A program made the translations under genes and the position numbers. A model generated the notes under the pieces. That model worked only from the letters and a program-made list of their open reading frames with translations, was not told the origin of the DNA and did no database searches. A DNA stretch of 64,000 bases from Hippasteria phrygiana (Eukaryota; Echinodermata; Asteroidea; Valvatida; Goniasteridae), in NCBI GenBank assembly GCA_037893225.1, contig JAZGUH010000224.1, positions 868,001 through 932,000 of the forward strand, given 5' to 3'. Positions within the stretch are counted from its first letter, which is position 1; every line of letters starts with the position of its first letter. Positions 39,416 to 51,913 of this stretch are shown piece by piece.

Positions 39416-42400
39416 GTAATATGCACACAGATGTTGGCCGGAAAGAAAATAAACATTGCGAGGTTTGAATTTTCTCCACAGGTTTTAACTCTAGGAAGCC
39501 GCCGATGATTGCAACATGTAGCGCCAGATCTAAGCTATCCATACATGTCAAAATTACTGCATTTGGTTGATATTTCATGCAATTATGAATGAATAAAGCA
39601 AGTCCATACCCCAGGGAATTTGACGTGCATGGAGCAATAAATAGACGGTAATATGCACACAGATGTTGGCCGGAAAGAAAATAAACATTGCGAGGTTTGA
39701 ATTTTCTCCACAAGTTTTAACTCTAGGAAGCCGCCGATGATTGCAACATGTAGCGCCAGATCTAAGCTATCCATACATGTCAAAATGACTGTATTTGGTT
39801 TATATTTCATGCAATTATGAATGAGTAAAGCAAGTCCATACCCAAGGGAATTTGACATGCATGGAGCAATAAATAGACGGTAACATGTACACAGATGTTG
39901 GCCGGAAAGAAAATAAACATTGCGAGGTTTGAATTTTCTCCACAAGTTTTAACTCTAGGAAGCCGCCGATGATTGCAACATGTAGCGCCAGATCTAAGCT
40001 ATCCATACATGTCAAAATTACTGCATTTGGTTGATATTTCATGCAATTATGAATGAGTAAAGCAAGTCCATACCCCAGGGAATTTGACATGCATGGAGCA
40101 ATAAATAGACGGTAATATGTACACAGATGTTGGCCGGAAAGAAAATAAACATTGCGAGGTTTGAATTTTCTCCACAAGTTTTAACTCTAAGAAGCCGCCG
40201 ATGATTGCAACATGTAGCGCCAGATCTAAGCTATCCATACATGTCAAAATTACTGTATTTGGTTTATATTTCATGCAATTATGAATGAGTAAAGCAAGTC
40301 CATACCCCAGGGAATTTGACATGCATGGAGCAATAAATAGACGGTAACATGTACACAGATGTTGGCCGGAAAGAAAATAAACATTGCGAGGTTTGAATTT
40401 TCTCCACAAGTTTTAACTCTAGGAAGCCGCCGATGATTGCAACATGTAGCGCCAGATCTAAGCTATCCATACATGTCAAAATTACTGCATTTGGTTGATA
40501 TTTCATGCAATTATGAATGAATAAAGCAAGTCCATACCCCAGGGAATTTGACGTGCATGGAGCAATAAATAGACGGTAATATGCACACAGATGTTGGCCG
40601 GAAAGAAAATAAACATTGCGAGGTTTGAATTTTCTCCACAAGTTTTAACTCTAGGAAGCCGCCGATGATTGCAACATGTAGCGCCAGATCTAAGCTATCC
40701 ATACATGTCAAAATTACTGTATTTGGTTGATATTTCATGCAATTATGAATGAGTAAAGCAAGTCCATACCCAAGGGAATTTGACATGCATGGAGCAATAA
40801 ATAGACGGTAACATGTACACAGATGTTGGCCGGAAAGAAAATAAACATTGCGAGGTTTGAATTTTCTCCACAAGTTTTAACTCTAGGAAGCCGCCGATGA
40901 TTGCAACATGTAGCGCCAGATCTAAGCTATCCATACATGTCAAAATTACTGTATTTGGTTGATATTTCATGCAATTATGAATGAGTAGAGCAAGTCCATA
41001 CCCCAGGGAATTTGACATGCATGGAGCAATAAATAGAAGGTAATATGCACACAGATGTTGGCCGGAAAGAAAATAAACATTGCGAGGTTTCAATTTTCTC
41101 CACAGGTTTTATCTCTAGGAAGCCGCCGATGATTGCAACATGTAGCGCCAGATCTAAGCTATCCATACATGTCAAAATTACTGTATTTGGTTTATATTTC
41201 ATGCAATTATGAATGAATAAAGCAAGTCCATACCCCAGGGAATTTGACGTGCATGGAGCAATAAATAGACGGTAATATGCACACAGATGTTGGCCGGAAA
41301 GAAAATAAACATTGCGAGGTTTGAATTTTCTCCACAAGTTTTAACTCTAAGAAGCCGCCGATGATTGCAACATGTAGCGCCAGATCTAAGCTATCCATAC
41401 ACGTCAAAATTACTGCATTTGGTTGATATTTCATGCAATTATGAATGAATAAAGCAAGTCCATACCCCAGGGAATTTGACGTGCATGGAGCAATAAATAG
41501 ACGGTAATATGCACACAGATGTTGGCCGGAAAGAAAATAAACATTGCGAGGTTTGAATTTTCTCCACAAGTTTTAACTCTAGGAAGCCGCCGATGATTGC
41601 AACATGTAGCGCCAGATCTAAGCTATCCATACATGTCAAAATTACTGTATTTGGTTGATATTTCATGCAATTATGAATGAGTAGAGCAAGTCCATACCCC
41701 AGGGAATTTGACAGTCATGGAGCAATAAATAGAAGGTAATATGCACACAGATGTTGGCCGGAAAGAAAATAAACATTGCGAGGTTTGAATTTTCTCCACA
41801 GGTTTTAACTCTAGGAAGCCGCCGATGATTGCAACATGTAGTGCCAGATCTAAGCTATCCATACATGTCAAAATTACTGCATTTGGTTGATATTTCATGC
41901 AATTATGAATGAGTAAAGCAAGTCCATACCCCAGGGAATTTGACATGCATGGAGCAATAAATAGACGGTAATATGTACACAGATGTTGGCCGGAAAGAAA
42001 ATAAACATTGCGAGGTTTGAATTTTCTCCACAAGTTTTAACTCTAAGAAGCCGCCGATGATTGCAACATGTAGCGCCAGATCTAAGCTATCCATACATGT
42101 CAAAATTACTGCATTTGGTTGATATTTCATGCAATTATGAATGAATAAAGCAAGTCCATACCCCAGGGAATTTGACGTGCATGGAGCAATAAATAGACGG
42201 TAATATGCACACAGATGTTGGCCGGAAAGAAAATAAACATTGCGAGGTTTGAATTTTCTCCACAAGTTTTAACTCTAAGAAGCCGCCGATGATTGCAACA
42301 TGTAGCGCCAGATCTAAGCTATCCATACATGTCAAAATTACTGCATTTGGTTGATATTTCATGCAATTATGAATGAATAAAGCAAGTCCATACCCCAGGG

Positions 42401-45400
42401 AATTTGACGTGCATGGAGCAATAAATAGACGGTAATATGCACACAGATGTTGGCCGGAAAGAAAATAAACATTGCGAGGTTTGAATTTTCTCCACAAGTT
42501 TTAACTCTAGGAAGCCGCCGATGATTGCAACATGTAGCGCCAGATCTAAGCTATCCATACATGTCAAAATTACTGTATTTGGTTGATATTTCATGCAATT
42601 ATGAATGAGTAGAGCAAGTCCATACCCCAGGGAATTTGACAGTCATGGAGCAATAAATAGAAGGTAATATGCACACAGATGTTGGCCGGAAAGAAAATAA
42701 ACATTGCGAGGTTTGAATTTTCTCCACAGGTTTTAACTCTAGGAAGCCGCCGATGATTGCAACATGTAGCGCCAGATCTAAGCTATCCATACATGTCAAA
42801 ATTACTGCATTTGGTTGATATTTCATGCAATTATGAATGAATAAAGCAAGTCCATACCCCAGGGAATTTGACGTGCATGGAGCAATAAATAGACGGTAAT
42901 ATGCACACAGATGTTGGCCGGAAAGAAAATAAACATTGCGAGGTTTGAATTTTCTCCACAAGTTTTAACTCTAGGAAGCCGCCGATGATTGCAACATGTA
43001 GCGCCAGATCTAAGCTATCCATACATGTCAAAATTACTGTATTTGGTTGATATTTCATGCAATTATGAATGAGTAAAGCAAGTCCATACCCAAGGGAATT
43101 TGACATGCATGGAGCAATAAATAGACGGTAACATGTACACAGATGTTGGCCGGAAAGAAAATAAACATTGCGAGGTTTGAATTTTCTCCACAAGTTTTAA
43201 CTCTAGGAAGCCGCCGATGATTGCAACATGTAGCGCCAGATCTAAGCTATCCATACATGTCAAAATTACTGCATTTGGTTGATATTTCATGCAATTATGA
43301 ATGAGTAAAGCAAGTCCATACCCCAGGGAATTTGACATGCATGGAGCAATAAATAGACGGTAATATGTACACAGATGTTGGCCGGAAAGAAAATAAACAT
43401 TGCGAGGTTTGAATTTTCTCCACAAGTTTTAACTCTAAGAAGCCGCCGATGATTGCAACATGTAGCGCCAGATCTAAGCTATCCATACATGTCAAAATTA
43501 CTGTATTTGGTTTATATTTCATGCAATTATGAATGAGTAAAGCAAGTCCATACCCCAGGGAATTTGACATGCATGGAGCAATAAATAGACGGTAACATGT
43601 ACACAGATGTTGGCCGGAAAGAAAATAAACATTGCGAGGTTTGAATTTTCTCCACAAGTTTTAACTCTAGGAAGCCGCCGATGATTGCAACATGTAGCGC
43701 CAGATCTAAGCTATCCATACATGTCAAAATTACTGCATTTGGTTGATATTTCATGCAATTATGAATGAATAAAGCAAGTCCATACCCCAGGGAATTTGAC
43801 GTGCATGGAGCAATAAATAGACGGTAATATGCACACAGATGTTGGCCGGAAAGAAAATAAACATTGCGAGGTTTGAATTTTCTCCACAAGTTTTAACTCT
43901 AGGAAGCCGCCGATGATTGCAACATGTAGCGCCAGATCTAAGCTATCCATACATGTCAAAATTACTGTATTTGGTTGATATTTCATGCAATTATGAATGA
44001 GTAAAGCAAGTCCATACCCAAGGGAATTTGACATGCATGGAGCAATAAATAGACGGTAACATGTACACAGATGTTGGCCGGAAAGAAAATAAACATTGCG
44101 AGGTTTGAATTTTCTCCACAAGTTTTAACTCTAAGAAGCCGCCGATGATTGCAACATGTAGCGCCAGATCTAAGCTATCCATACATGTCAAAATTACTGC
44201 ATTTGGTTGATATTTCATGCAATTATGAATGAATAAAGCAAGTCCATACCCCAGGGAATTTGACGTGCATGGAGCAATAAATAGACGGTAATATGCACAC
44301 AGATGTTGGCCGGAAAGAAAATAAACATTGCGAGGTTTGAATTTTCTCCACAAGTTTTAACTCTAGGAAGCCGCCGATGATTGCAACATGTAGCGCCAGA
44401 TCTAAGCTATCCATACATGTCAAAATTACTGTATTTGGTTGATATTTCATGCAATTATGAATGAGTAGAGCAAGTCCATACCCCAGGGAATTTGACAGTC
44501 ATGGAGCAATAAATAGAAGGTAATATGCACACAGATGTTGGCCGGAAAGAAAATAAACATTGCGAGGTTTGAATTTTCTCCACAGGTTTTAACTCTAGGA
44601 AGCCGCCGATGATTGCAACATGTAGCGCCAGATCTAAGCTATCCATACATGTCAAAATTACTGCATTTGGTTGATATTTCATGCAATTATGAATGAGTAA
44701 AGCAAGTCCATACCCCAGGGAATTTGACATGCATGGAGCAATAAATAGACGGTAATATGTACACAGATGTTGGCCGGAAAGAAAATAAACATTGCGAGGT
44801 TTGAATTTTCTCCACAAGTTTTAACTCTAAGAAGCCGCCGATGATTGCAACATGTAGCGCCAGATCTAAGCTATCCATACATGTCAAAATTACTGTATTT
44901 GGTTTATATTTCATGCAATTATGAATGAGTAAAGCAAGTCCATACCCCAGGGAATTTGACATGCATGGAGCAATAAATAGACGGTAACATGTACACAGAT
45001 GTTGGCCGGAAAGAAAATAAACATTGCGAGGTTTGAATTTTCTCCACAAGTTTTAACTCTAGGAAGCCGCCGATGATTGCAACATGTAGCGCCAGATCTA
45101 AGCTATCCATACATGTCAAAATTACTGCATTTGGTTGATATTTCATGCAATTATGAATGAATAAAGCAAGTCCATACCCCAGGGAATTTGACGTGCATGG
45201 AGCAATAAATAGACGGTAATATGCACACAGATGTTGGCCGGAAAGAAAATAAACATTGCGAGGTTTGAATTTTCTCCACAAGTTTTAACTCTAGGAAGCC
45301 GCCGATGATTGCAACATGTAGCGCCAGATCTAAGCTATCCATACATGTCAAAATTACTGTATTTGGTTGATATTTCATGCAATTATGAATGAGTAAAGCA

Positions 45401-46143
45401 AGTCCATACCCAAGGGAATTTGACATGCATGGAGCAATAAATAGACGGTAACATGTACACAGATGTTGGCCGGAAAGAAAATAAACATTGCGAGGTTTGA
45501 ATTTTCTCCACAAGTTTTAACTCTAGGAAGCCGCCGATGATTGCAACATGTAGCGCCAGATCTAAGCTATCCATACATGTCAAAATTACTGCATTTGGTT
45601 GATATTTCATGCAATTATGAATGAGTAAAGCAAGTCCATACCCCAGGGAATTTGACATGCATGGAGCAATAAATAGACGGTAATATGTACACAGATGTTG
45701 GCCGGAAAGAAAATAAACATTGCGAGGTTTGAATTTTCTCCACAAGTTTTAACTCTAAGAAGCCGCCGATGATTGCAACATGTAGCGCCAGATCTAAGCT
45801 ATCCATACATGTCAAAATTACTGTATTTGGTTTATATTTCATGCAATTATGAATGAGTAAAGCAAGTCCATACCCCAGGGAATTTGACATGCATGGAGCA
45901 ATAAATAGACGGTAACATGTACACAGATGTTGGCCGGAAAGAAAATAAACATTGCGAGGTTTGAATTTTCTCCACAAGTTTTAACTCTAGGAAGCCGCCG
46001 ATGATTGCAACATGTAGCGCCAGATCTAAGCTATCCATACATGTCAAAATTACTGCATTTGGTTGATATTTCATGCAATTATGAATGAATAAAGCAAGTC
46101 CATACCCCAGGGAATTTGACGTGCATGGAGCAATAAATAGACG
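39416..46143. repeat. Mixed segment, units 171-199, with 4-, 10- and 14-unit duplications
   Basis: Order is 2-4-1-1-2-4-7-2-2-3-1-2-2-3-2-4-1-1-2-4-2-3-1-1-2-4-1-1-2. The run 2-4-1-1-2-4 occurs at units 171-176 and again at 185-190 (offset 3,248 bp), and 2-4-1-1-2 recurs at 195-199 (2,320 bp later). Units following most type 3 units here carry 66 G ('cacagg'), near 39481, 41801, 42729 and 44585, a local marker rare elsewhere. Unit 177 is the first type 7 unit and is followed by a unit with 66 G and 73 T. Confidence 0.82.
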
Positions 46144-47525
46144 GTAATATGCACACAGATGTTGGCCGGAAAGAAAATAAACATTGCGAGGTTTGAATTT
46201 TCTCCACAAGTTTTAACTCTAGGAAGCCGCCGATGATTGCAACATGTAGCGCCAGATCTAAGCTATCCATACATGTCAAAATTACTGTATTTGGTTGATA
46301 TTTCATGCAATTATGAATGAGTAAAGCAAGTCCATACCCCAGGGAATTTGACATCCATGGAGCAATAAATAGACGGTAACATGTACACAGATGTTGGCCG
46401 GAAAGAAAATAAACATTGCGAGGTTTGAATTTTCTCCACAAGTTTTAACTCTAGGAAGCCGCCGATGATTGCAACATGTAGCGCCAGATCTAAGCTATCC
46501 ATACATGTCAAAATTACTGTATTTGGTTGATATTTCATGCAATTATGAATGAGTAGAGCAAGTCCATACCCCAGGGAATTTGACATGCATGGAGCAATAA
46601 ATAGAAGGTAATATGCACACAGATGTTGGCCGGAAAGAAAATAAACATTGCGAGGTTTGAATTTTCTCCACAGGTTTTATCTCTAGGAAGCCGCCGATGA
46701 TTGCAACATGTAGCGCCAGATCTAAGCTATCCATACATGTCAAAATTACTGTATTTGGTTTATATTTCATGCAATTATGAATGAGTAAAGCAAGTCATAC
46801 CCCAGGGAATTTGACATGCATGGAGCAATAAATTATGTACACAGATGTTGGCCGGAAAGAAAATAAACATTGCGAGGTTTGAATTTTCTCCACAAGTTTT
46901 AACTCTAAGAAGCCGCCGATGATTGCAACATGTAGCGCCAGATCTAAGCTATCCATACATGTCAAAATTACTGCATTTGGTTGATATTTCATGCAATTAT
47001 GAATGAATAAAGCAAGTCCATACCCCAGGGAATTTGACAGTCATCGAGCAATAAATAGACGGTAATATGCACACAGATGTTGGCCGGAAAGAAAATAAAC
47101 ATTGCGAGGTTTGAATTTTCTCCACAAGTTTTAACTCTAGGAAGCCGCCGATGATTGCAACATGTAGCGCCAGATCTAAGCTATCCATACATGTCAAAAT
47201 TACTGCATTTGGTTGATATTTCATGCAATTATGAATGAGTAAAGCAAGTCCATACCCAAGGGAATTTGACATGCATGGAGCAATAAATAGACGGTAGCAT
47301 GTACACAGATGTTGGCCGGAAAGAAAATAAACATTGCGAGGTTTGAATTTTCTCCACAAGTTTTAACTCTAGGAAGCCGCCGATGATTGCAACATGTAGC
47401 GCCAGATCTAAGCTATCCATACATGTCAAAATTACTGTATTTGGTTGATATTTCATGCAATTATGAATGAGTAAAGCAAGTCCATACCCCAGGGAATTTG
47501 ACATGCATGGAGCAATAAATAGACG
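45912..47525. repeat. 1,614-bp 7-unit cassette, copy 1
   Basis: Units 199-205 in the order 2-6-7-1**-2c-4-1. Diagnostic members are type 6 (ATC at 210-212, which creates CCATGG), type 7, a unit with 66 G and 73 T that also carries both the 1-bp deletion (46796) and the 9-bp deletion (junction 46833/46834), and the mixed unit 2c (178 A with AGT). The period is seven units minus 10 bp. The rare 'catcgagc' near 47044 is shared with copy 2 only. Confidence 0.92.
46608..46833. repeat. Unit 202, double-deletion unit of cassette copy 1
   Basis: Carries 66 G and 73 T (46673, 46680), the C deletion at 46796 and the 9-bp deletion at 46833/46834. It is the shortest kind of unit in the array. Confidence 0.93.
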
Positions 47526-48685
47526 GTAACATGTACACAGATGTTGGCCGGAAAGAAAATAAACATTGCGAGGTTTGAATTTTCTCCACAAGTTTTAACT
47601 CTAGGAAGCCGCCGATGATTGCAACATGTAGCGCCAGATCTAAGCTATCCATACATGTCAAAATTACTGCATTTGGTTGATATTTCATGCAATTATGAAT
47701 GAATAAAGCAAGTCCATACCCCAGGGAATTTGACGTGCATGGAGCAATAAATAGACGGTAATATGCACACAGATGTTGGCCGGAAAGAAAATAAACATTG
47801 CGAGGTTTGAATTTTCTCCACAAGTTTTAACTCTAGGAAGCCGCCGATGATTGCAACATGTAGCGCCAGATCTAAGCTATCCATACATGTCAAAATTACT
47901 GTATTTGGTTGATATTTCATGCAATTATGAATGAGTAAAGCAAGTCCATACCCCAGGGAATTTGACATCCATGGAGCAATAAATAGACGGTAACATGTAC
48001 ACAGATGTTGGCCGGAAAGAAAATAAACATTGCGAGGTTTGAATTTTCTCCACAAGTTTTAACTCTAGGAAGCCGCCGATGATTGCAACATGTAGCGCCA
48101 GATCTAAGCTATCCATACATGTCAAAATTACTGTATTTGGTTGATATTTCATGCAATTATGAATGAGTAGAGCAAGTCCATACCCCAGGGAATTTGACAT
48201 GCATGGAGCAATAAATAGAAGGTAATATGCACACAGATGTTGGCCGGAAAGAAAATAAACATTGCGAGGTTTGAATTTTCTCCACAGGTTTTATCTCTAG
48301 GAAGCCGCCGATGATTGCAACATGTAGCGCCAGATCTAAGCTATCCATACATGTCAAAATTACTGTATTTGGTTGATATTTCATGCAATTATGAATGAGT
48401 AAAGCAAGTCCATACCCCAGGGAATTTGACATGCATGGAGCAATAAATAGACGGTAGCATGTACACAGATGTTGGCCCGAAAGAAAATAAACATTGCGAG
48501 GTTTGAATTTTCTCCACAAGTTTTAACTCTAAGAAGCCGCCGATGATTGCAACATGTAGCGCCAGATCTAAGCTATCCATACATGTCAAAATTACTGTAT
48601 TTGGTTTATATTTCATGCAATTATGAATGAGTAAAGCAAGTCCATACCCCAGGGAATTTGACATGCATGGAGCAATAAATAGACG
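47526..48685. repeat. 5-unit derivative of the 7-unit cassette
   Basis: Units 206-210 read 2-6-7-1-1. The first three units match the 1,614-bp cassette, and unit 209 still has 66 G and 73 T (48287, 48294). It lacks the length deletions and is followed by a different type 1 unit. This fits a deletion or exchange that joined the cassette's start to other type 1 sequence. Its length is exactly 1,160 bp. Confidence 0.85.
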
Positions 48686-50299
48686 GTAACATGTACACAG
48701 ATGTTGGCCGGAAAGAAAATAAACATTGCGAGGTTTGAATTTTCTCCACAAGTTTTAACTCTAGGAAGCCGCCGATGATTGCAACATGTAGCGCCAGATC
48801 TAAGCTATCCATACATGTCAAAATTACTGCATTTGGTTGATATTTCATGCAATTATGAATGAATAAAGCAAGTCCATACCCCAGGGAATTTGACGTGCAT
48901 GGAGCAATAAATAGACGGTAATATGCACACAGATGTTGGCCGGAAAGAAAATAAACATTGCGAGGTTTGAATTTTCTCCACAAGTTTTAACTCTAGGAAG
49001 CCGCCGATGATTGCAACATGTAGCGCCAGATCTAAGCTATCCATACATGTCAAAATTACTGTATTTGGTTGATATTTCATGCAATTATGAATGAGTAAAG
49101 CAAGTCCATACCCCAGGGAATTTGACATCCATGGAGCAATAAATAGACGGTAACATGTACACAGATGTTGGCCGGAAAGAAAATAAACATTGCGAGGTTT
49201 GAATTTTCTCCACAAGTTTTAACTCTAGGAAGCCGCCGATGATTGCAACATGTAGCGCCAGATCTAAGCTATCCATACATGTCAAAATTACTGTATTTGG
49301 TTGATATTTCATGCAATTATGAATGAGTAGAGCAAGTCCATACCCCAGGGAATTTGACATGCATGGAGCAATAAATAGAAGGTAATATGCACACAGATGT
49401 TGGCCGGAAAGAAAATAAACATTGCGAGGTTTGAATTTTCTCCACAGGTTTTATCTCTAGGAAGCCGCCGATGATTGCAACATGTAGCGCCAGATCTAAG
49501 CTATCCATACATGTCAAAATTACTGTATTTGGTTTATATTTCATGCAATTATGAATGAGTAAAGCAAGTCATACCCCAGGGAATTTGACATGCATGGAGC
49601 AATAAATTATGTACACAGATGTTGGCCGGAAAGAAAATAAACATTGCGAGGTTTGAATTTTCTCCACAAGTTTTAACTCTAAGAAGCCGCCGATGATTGC
49701 AACATGTAGCGCCAGATCTAAGCTATCCATACATGTCAAAATTACTGCATTTGGTTGATATTTCATGCAATTATGAATGAATAAAGCAAGTCCATACCCC
49801 AGGGAATTTGACAGTCATCGAGCAATAAATAGACGGTAATATGCACACAGATGTTGGCCGGAAAGAAAATAAACATTGCGAGGTTTGAATTTTCTCCACA
49901 AGTTTTAACTCTAGGAAGCCGCCGATGATTGCAACATGTAGCGCCAGATCTAAGCTATCCATACATGTCAAAATTACTGCATTTGGTTGATATTTCATGC
50001 AATTATGAATGAGTAAAGCAAGTCCATACCCAAGGGAATTTGACATGCATGGAGCAATAAATAGACGGTAGCATGTACACAGATGTTGGCCGGAAAGAAA
50101 ATAAACATTGCGAGGTTTGAATTTTCTCCACAAGTTTTAACTCTAGGAAGCCGCCGATGATTGCAACATGTAGCGCCAGATCTAAGCTATCCATACATGT
50201 CAAAATTACTGTATTTGGTTGATATTTCATGCAATTATGAATGAGTAAAGCAAGTCCATACCCCAGGGAATTTGACATGCATGGAGCAATAAATAGACG
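48686..50299. repeat. 1,614-bp 7-unit cassette, copy 2
   Basis: Units 211-217, order 2-6-7-1**-2c-4-1. It matches copy 1 at a 2,774-bp offset, which is one 7-unit plus one 5-unit block, and shares the rare 'catcgagc' near 49819. Length markers lie at 49570 and junction 49607/49608. Copies 1 and 2, with the 5-unit block between them, look like one larger 12-unit repeat. Confidence 0.92.
49382..49607. repeat. Unit 214, double-deletion unit of cassette copy 2
   Basis: Same marker set as unit 202, with deletions at 49570 and 49607/49608. Confidence 0.93.
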
Positions 50300-51913
50300 G
50301 TAACATGTACACAGATGTTGGCCGGAAAGAAAATAAACATTGCGAGGTTTGAATTTTCTCCACAAGTTTTAACTCTAGGAAGCCGCCGATGATTGCAACA
50401 TGTAGCGCCAGATCTAAGCTATCCATACATGTCAAAATTACTGCATTTGGTTGATATTTCATGCAATTATGAATGAATAAAGCAAGTCCATACCCCAGGG
50501 AATTTGACGTGCATGGAGCAATAAATAGACGGTAATATGCACACAGATGTTGGCCGGAAAGAAAATAAACATTGCGAGGTTTGAATTTTCTCCACAAGTT
50601 TTAACTCTAGGAAGCCGCCGATGATTGCAACATGTAGCGCCAGATCTAAGCTATCCATACATGTCAAAATTACTGTATTTGGTTGATATTTCATGCAATT
50701 ATGAATGAGTAAAGCAAGTCCATACCCCAGGGAATTTGACATCCATGGAGCAATAAATAGACGGTAACATGTACACAGATGTTGGCCGGAAAGAAAATAA
50801 ACATTGCGAGGTTTGAATTTTCTCCACAAGTTTTAACTCTAGGAAGCCGCCGATGATTGCAACATGTAGCGCCAGATCTAAGCTATCCATACATGTCAAA
50901 ATTACTGTATTTGGTTGATATTTCATGCAATTATGAATGAGTAGAGCAAGTCCATACCCCAGGGAATTTGACATGCATGGAGCAATAAATAGAAGGTAAT
51001 ATGCACACAGATGTTGGCCGGAAAGAAAATAAACATTGCGAGGTTTGAATTTTCTCCACAGGTTTTATCTCTAGGAAGCCGCCGATGATTGCAACATGTA
51101 GCGCCAGATCTAAGCTATCCATACATGTCAAAATTACTGTATTTGGTTTATATTTCATGCAATTATGAATGAGTAAAGCAAGTCATACCCCAGGGAATTT
51201 GACATGCATGGAGCAATAAATTATGTACACAGATGTTGGCCGGAAAGAAAATAAACATTGCGAGGTTTGAATTTTCTCCACAAGTTTTAACTCTAAGAAG
51301 CCGCCGATGATTGCAACATGTAGCGCCAGATCTAAGCTATCCATACATGTCAAAATTACTGCATTTGGTTGATATTTCATGCAATTATGAATGAATAAAG
51401 CAAGTCCATACCCCAGGGAATTTGACAGTCATGGAGCAATAAATAGACGGTAATATGCACACAGATGTTGGCCGGAAAGAAAATAAACATTGCGAGGTTT
51501 GAATTTTCTCCACAAGTTTTAACTCTAGGAAGCCGCCGATGATTGCAACATGTAGCGCCAGATCTAAGCTATCCATACATGTCAAAATTACTGCATTTGG
51601 TTGATATTTCATGCAATTATGAATGAGTAAAGCAAGTCCATACCCAAGGGAATTTGACATGCATGGAGCAATAAATAGACGGTAGCATGTACACAGATGT
51701 TGGCCGGAAAGAAAATAAACATTGCGAGGTTTGAATTTTCTCCACAAGTTTTAACTCTAGGAAGCCGCCGATGATTGCAACATGTAGCGCCAGATCTAAG
51801 CTATCCATACATGTCAAAATTACTGTATTTGGTTGATATTTCATGCAATTATGAATGAGTAAAGCAAGTCCATACCCCAGGGAATTTGACATGCATGGAG
51901 CAATAAATAGACG
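50300..51913. repeat. 1,614-bp 7-unit cassette, copy 3
   Basis: Units 218-224, order 2-6-7-1**-2c-4-1, directly following copy 2. Length markers lie at 51184 and junction 51221/51222. Unlike copies 1 and 2 it has the usual 'catggagc' in unit 222, the state also found in copy 4. Copies 3 and 4 are therefore closer to each other than to copies 1 and 2 at that site. Confidence 0.92.
50996..51221. repeat. Unit 221, double-deletion unit of cassette copy 3
   Basis: Same marker set as unit 202, with deletions at 51184 and 51221/51222. Confidence 0.93.
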
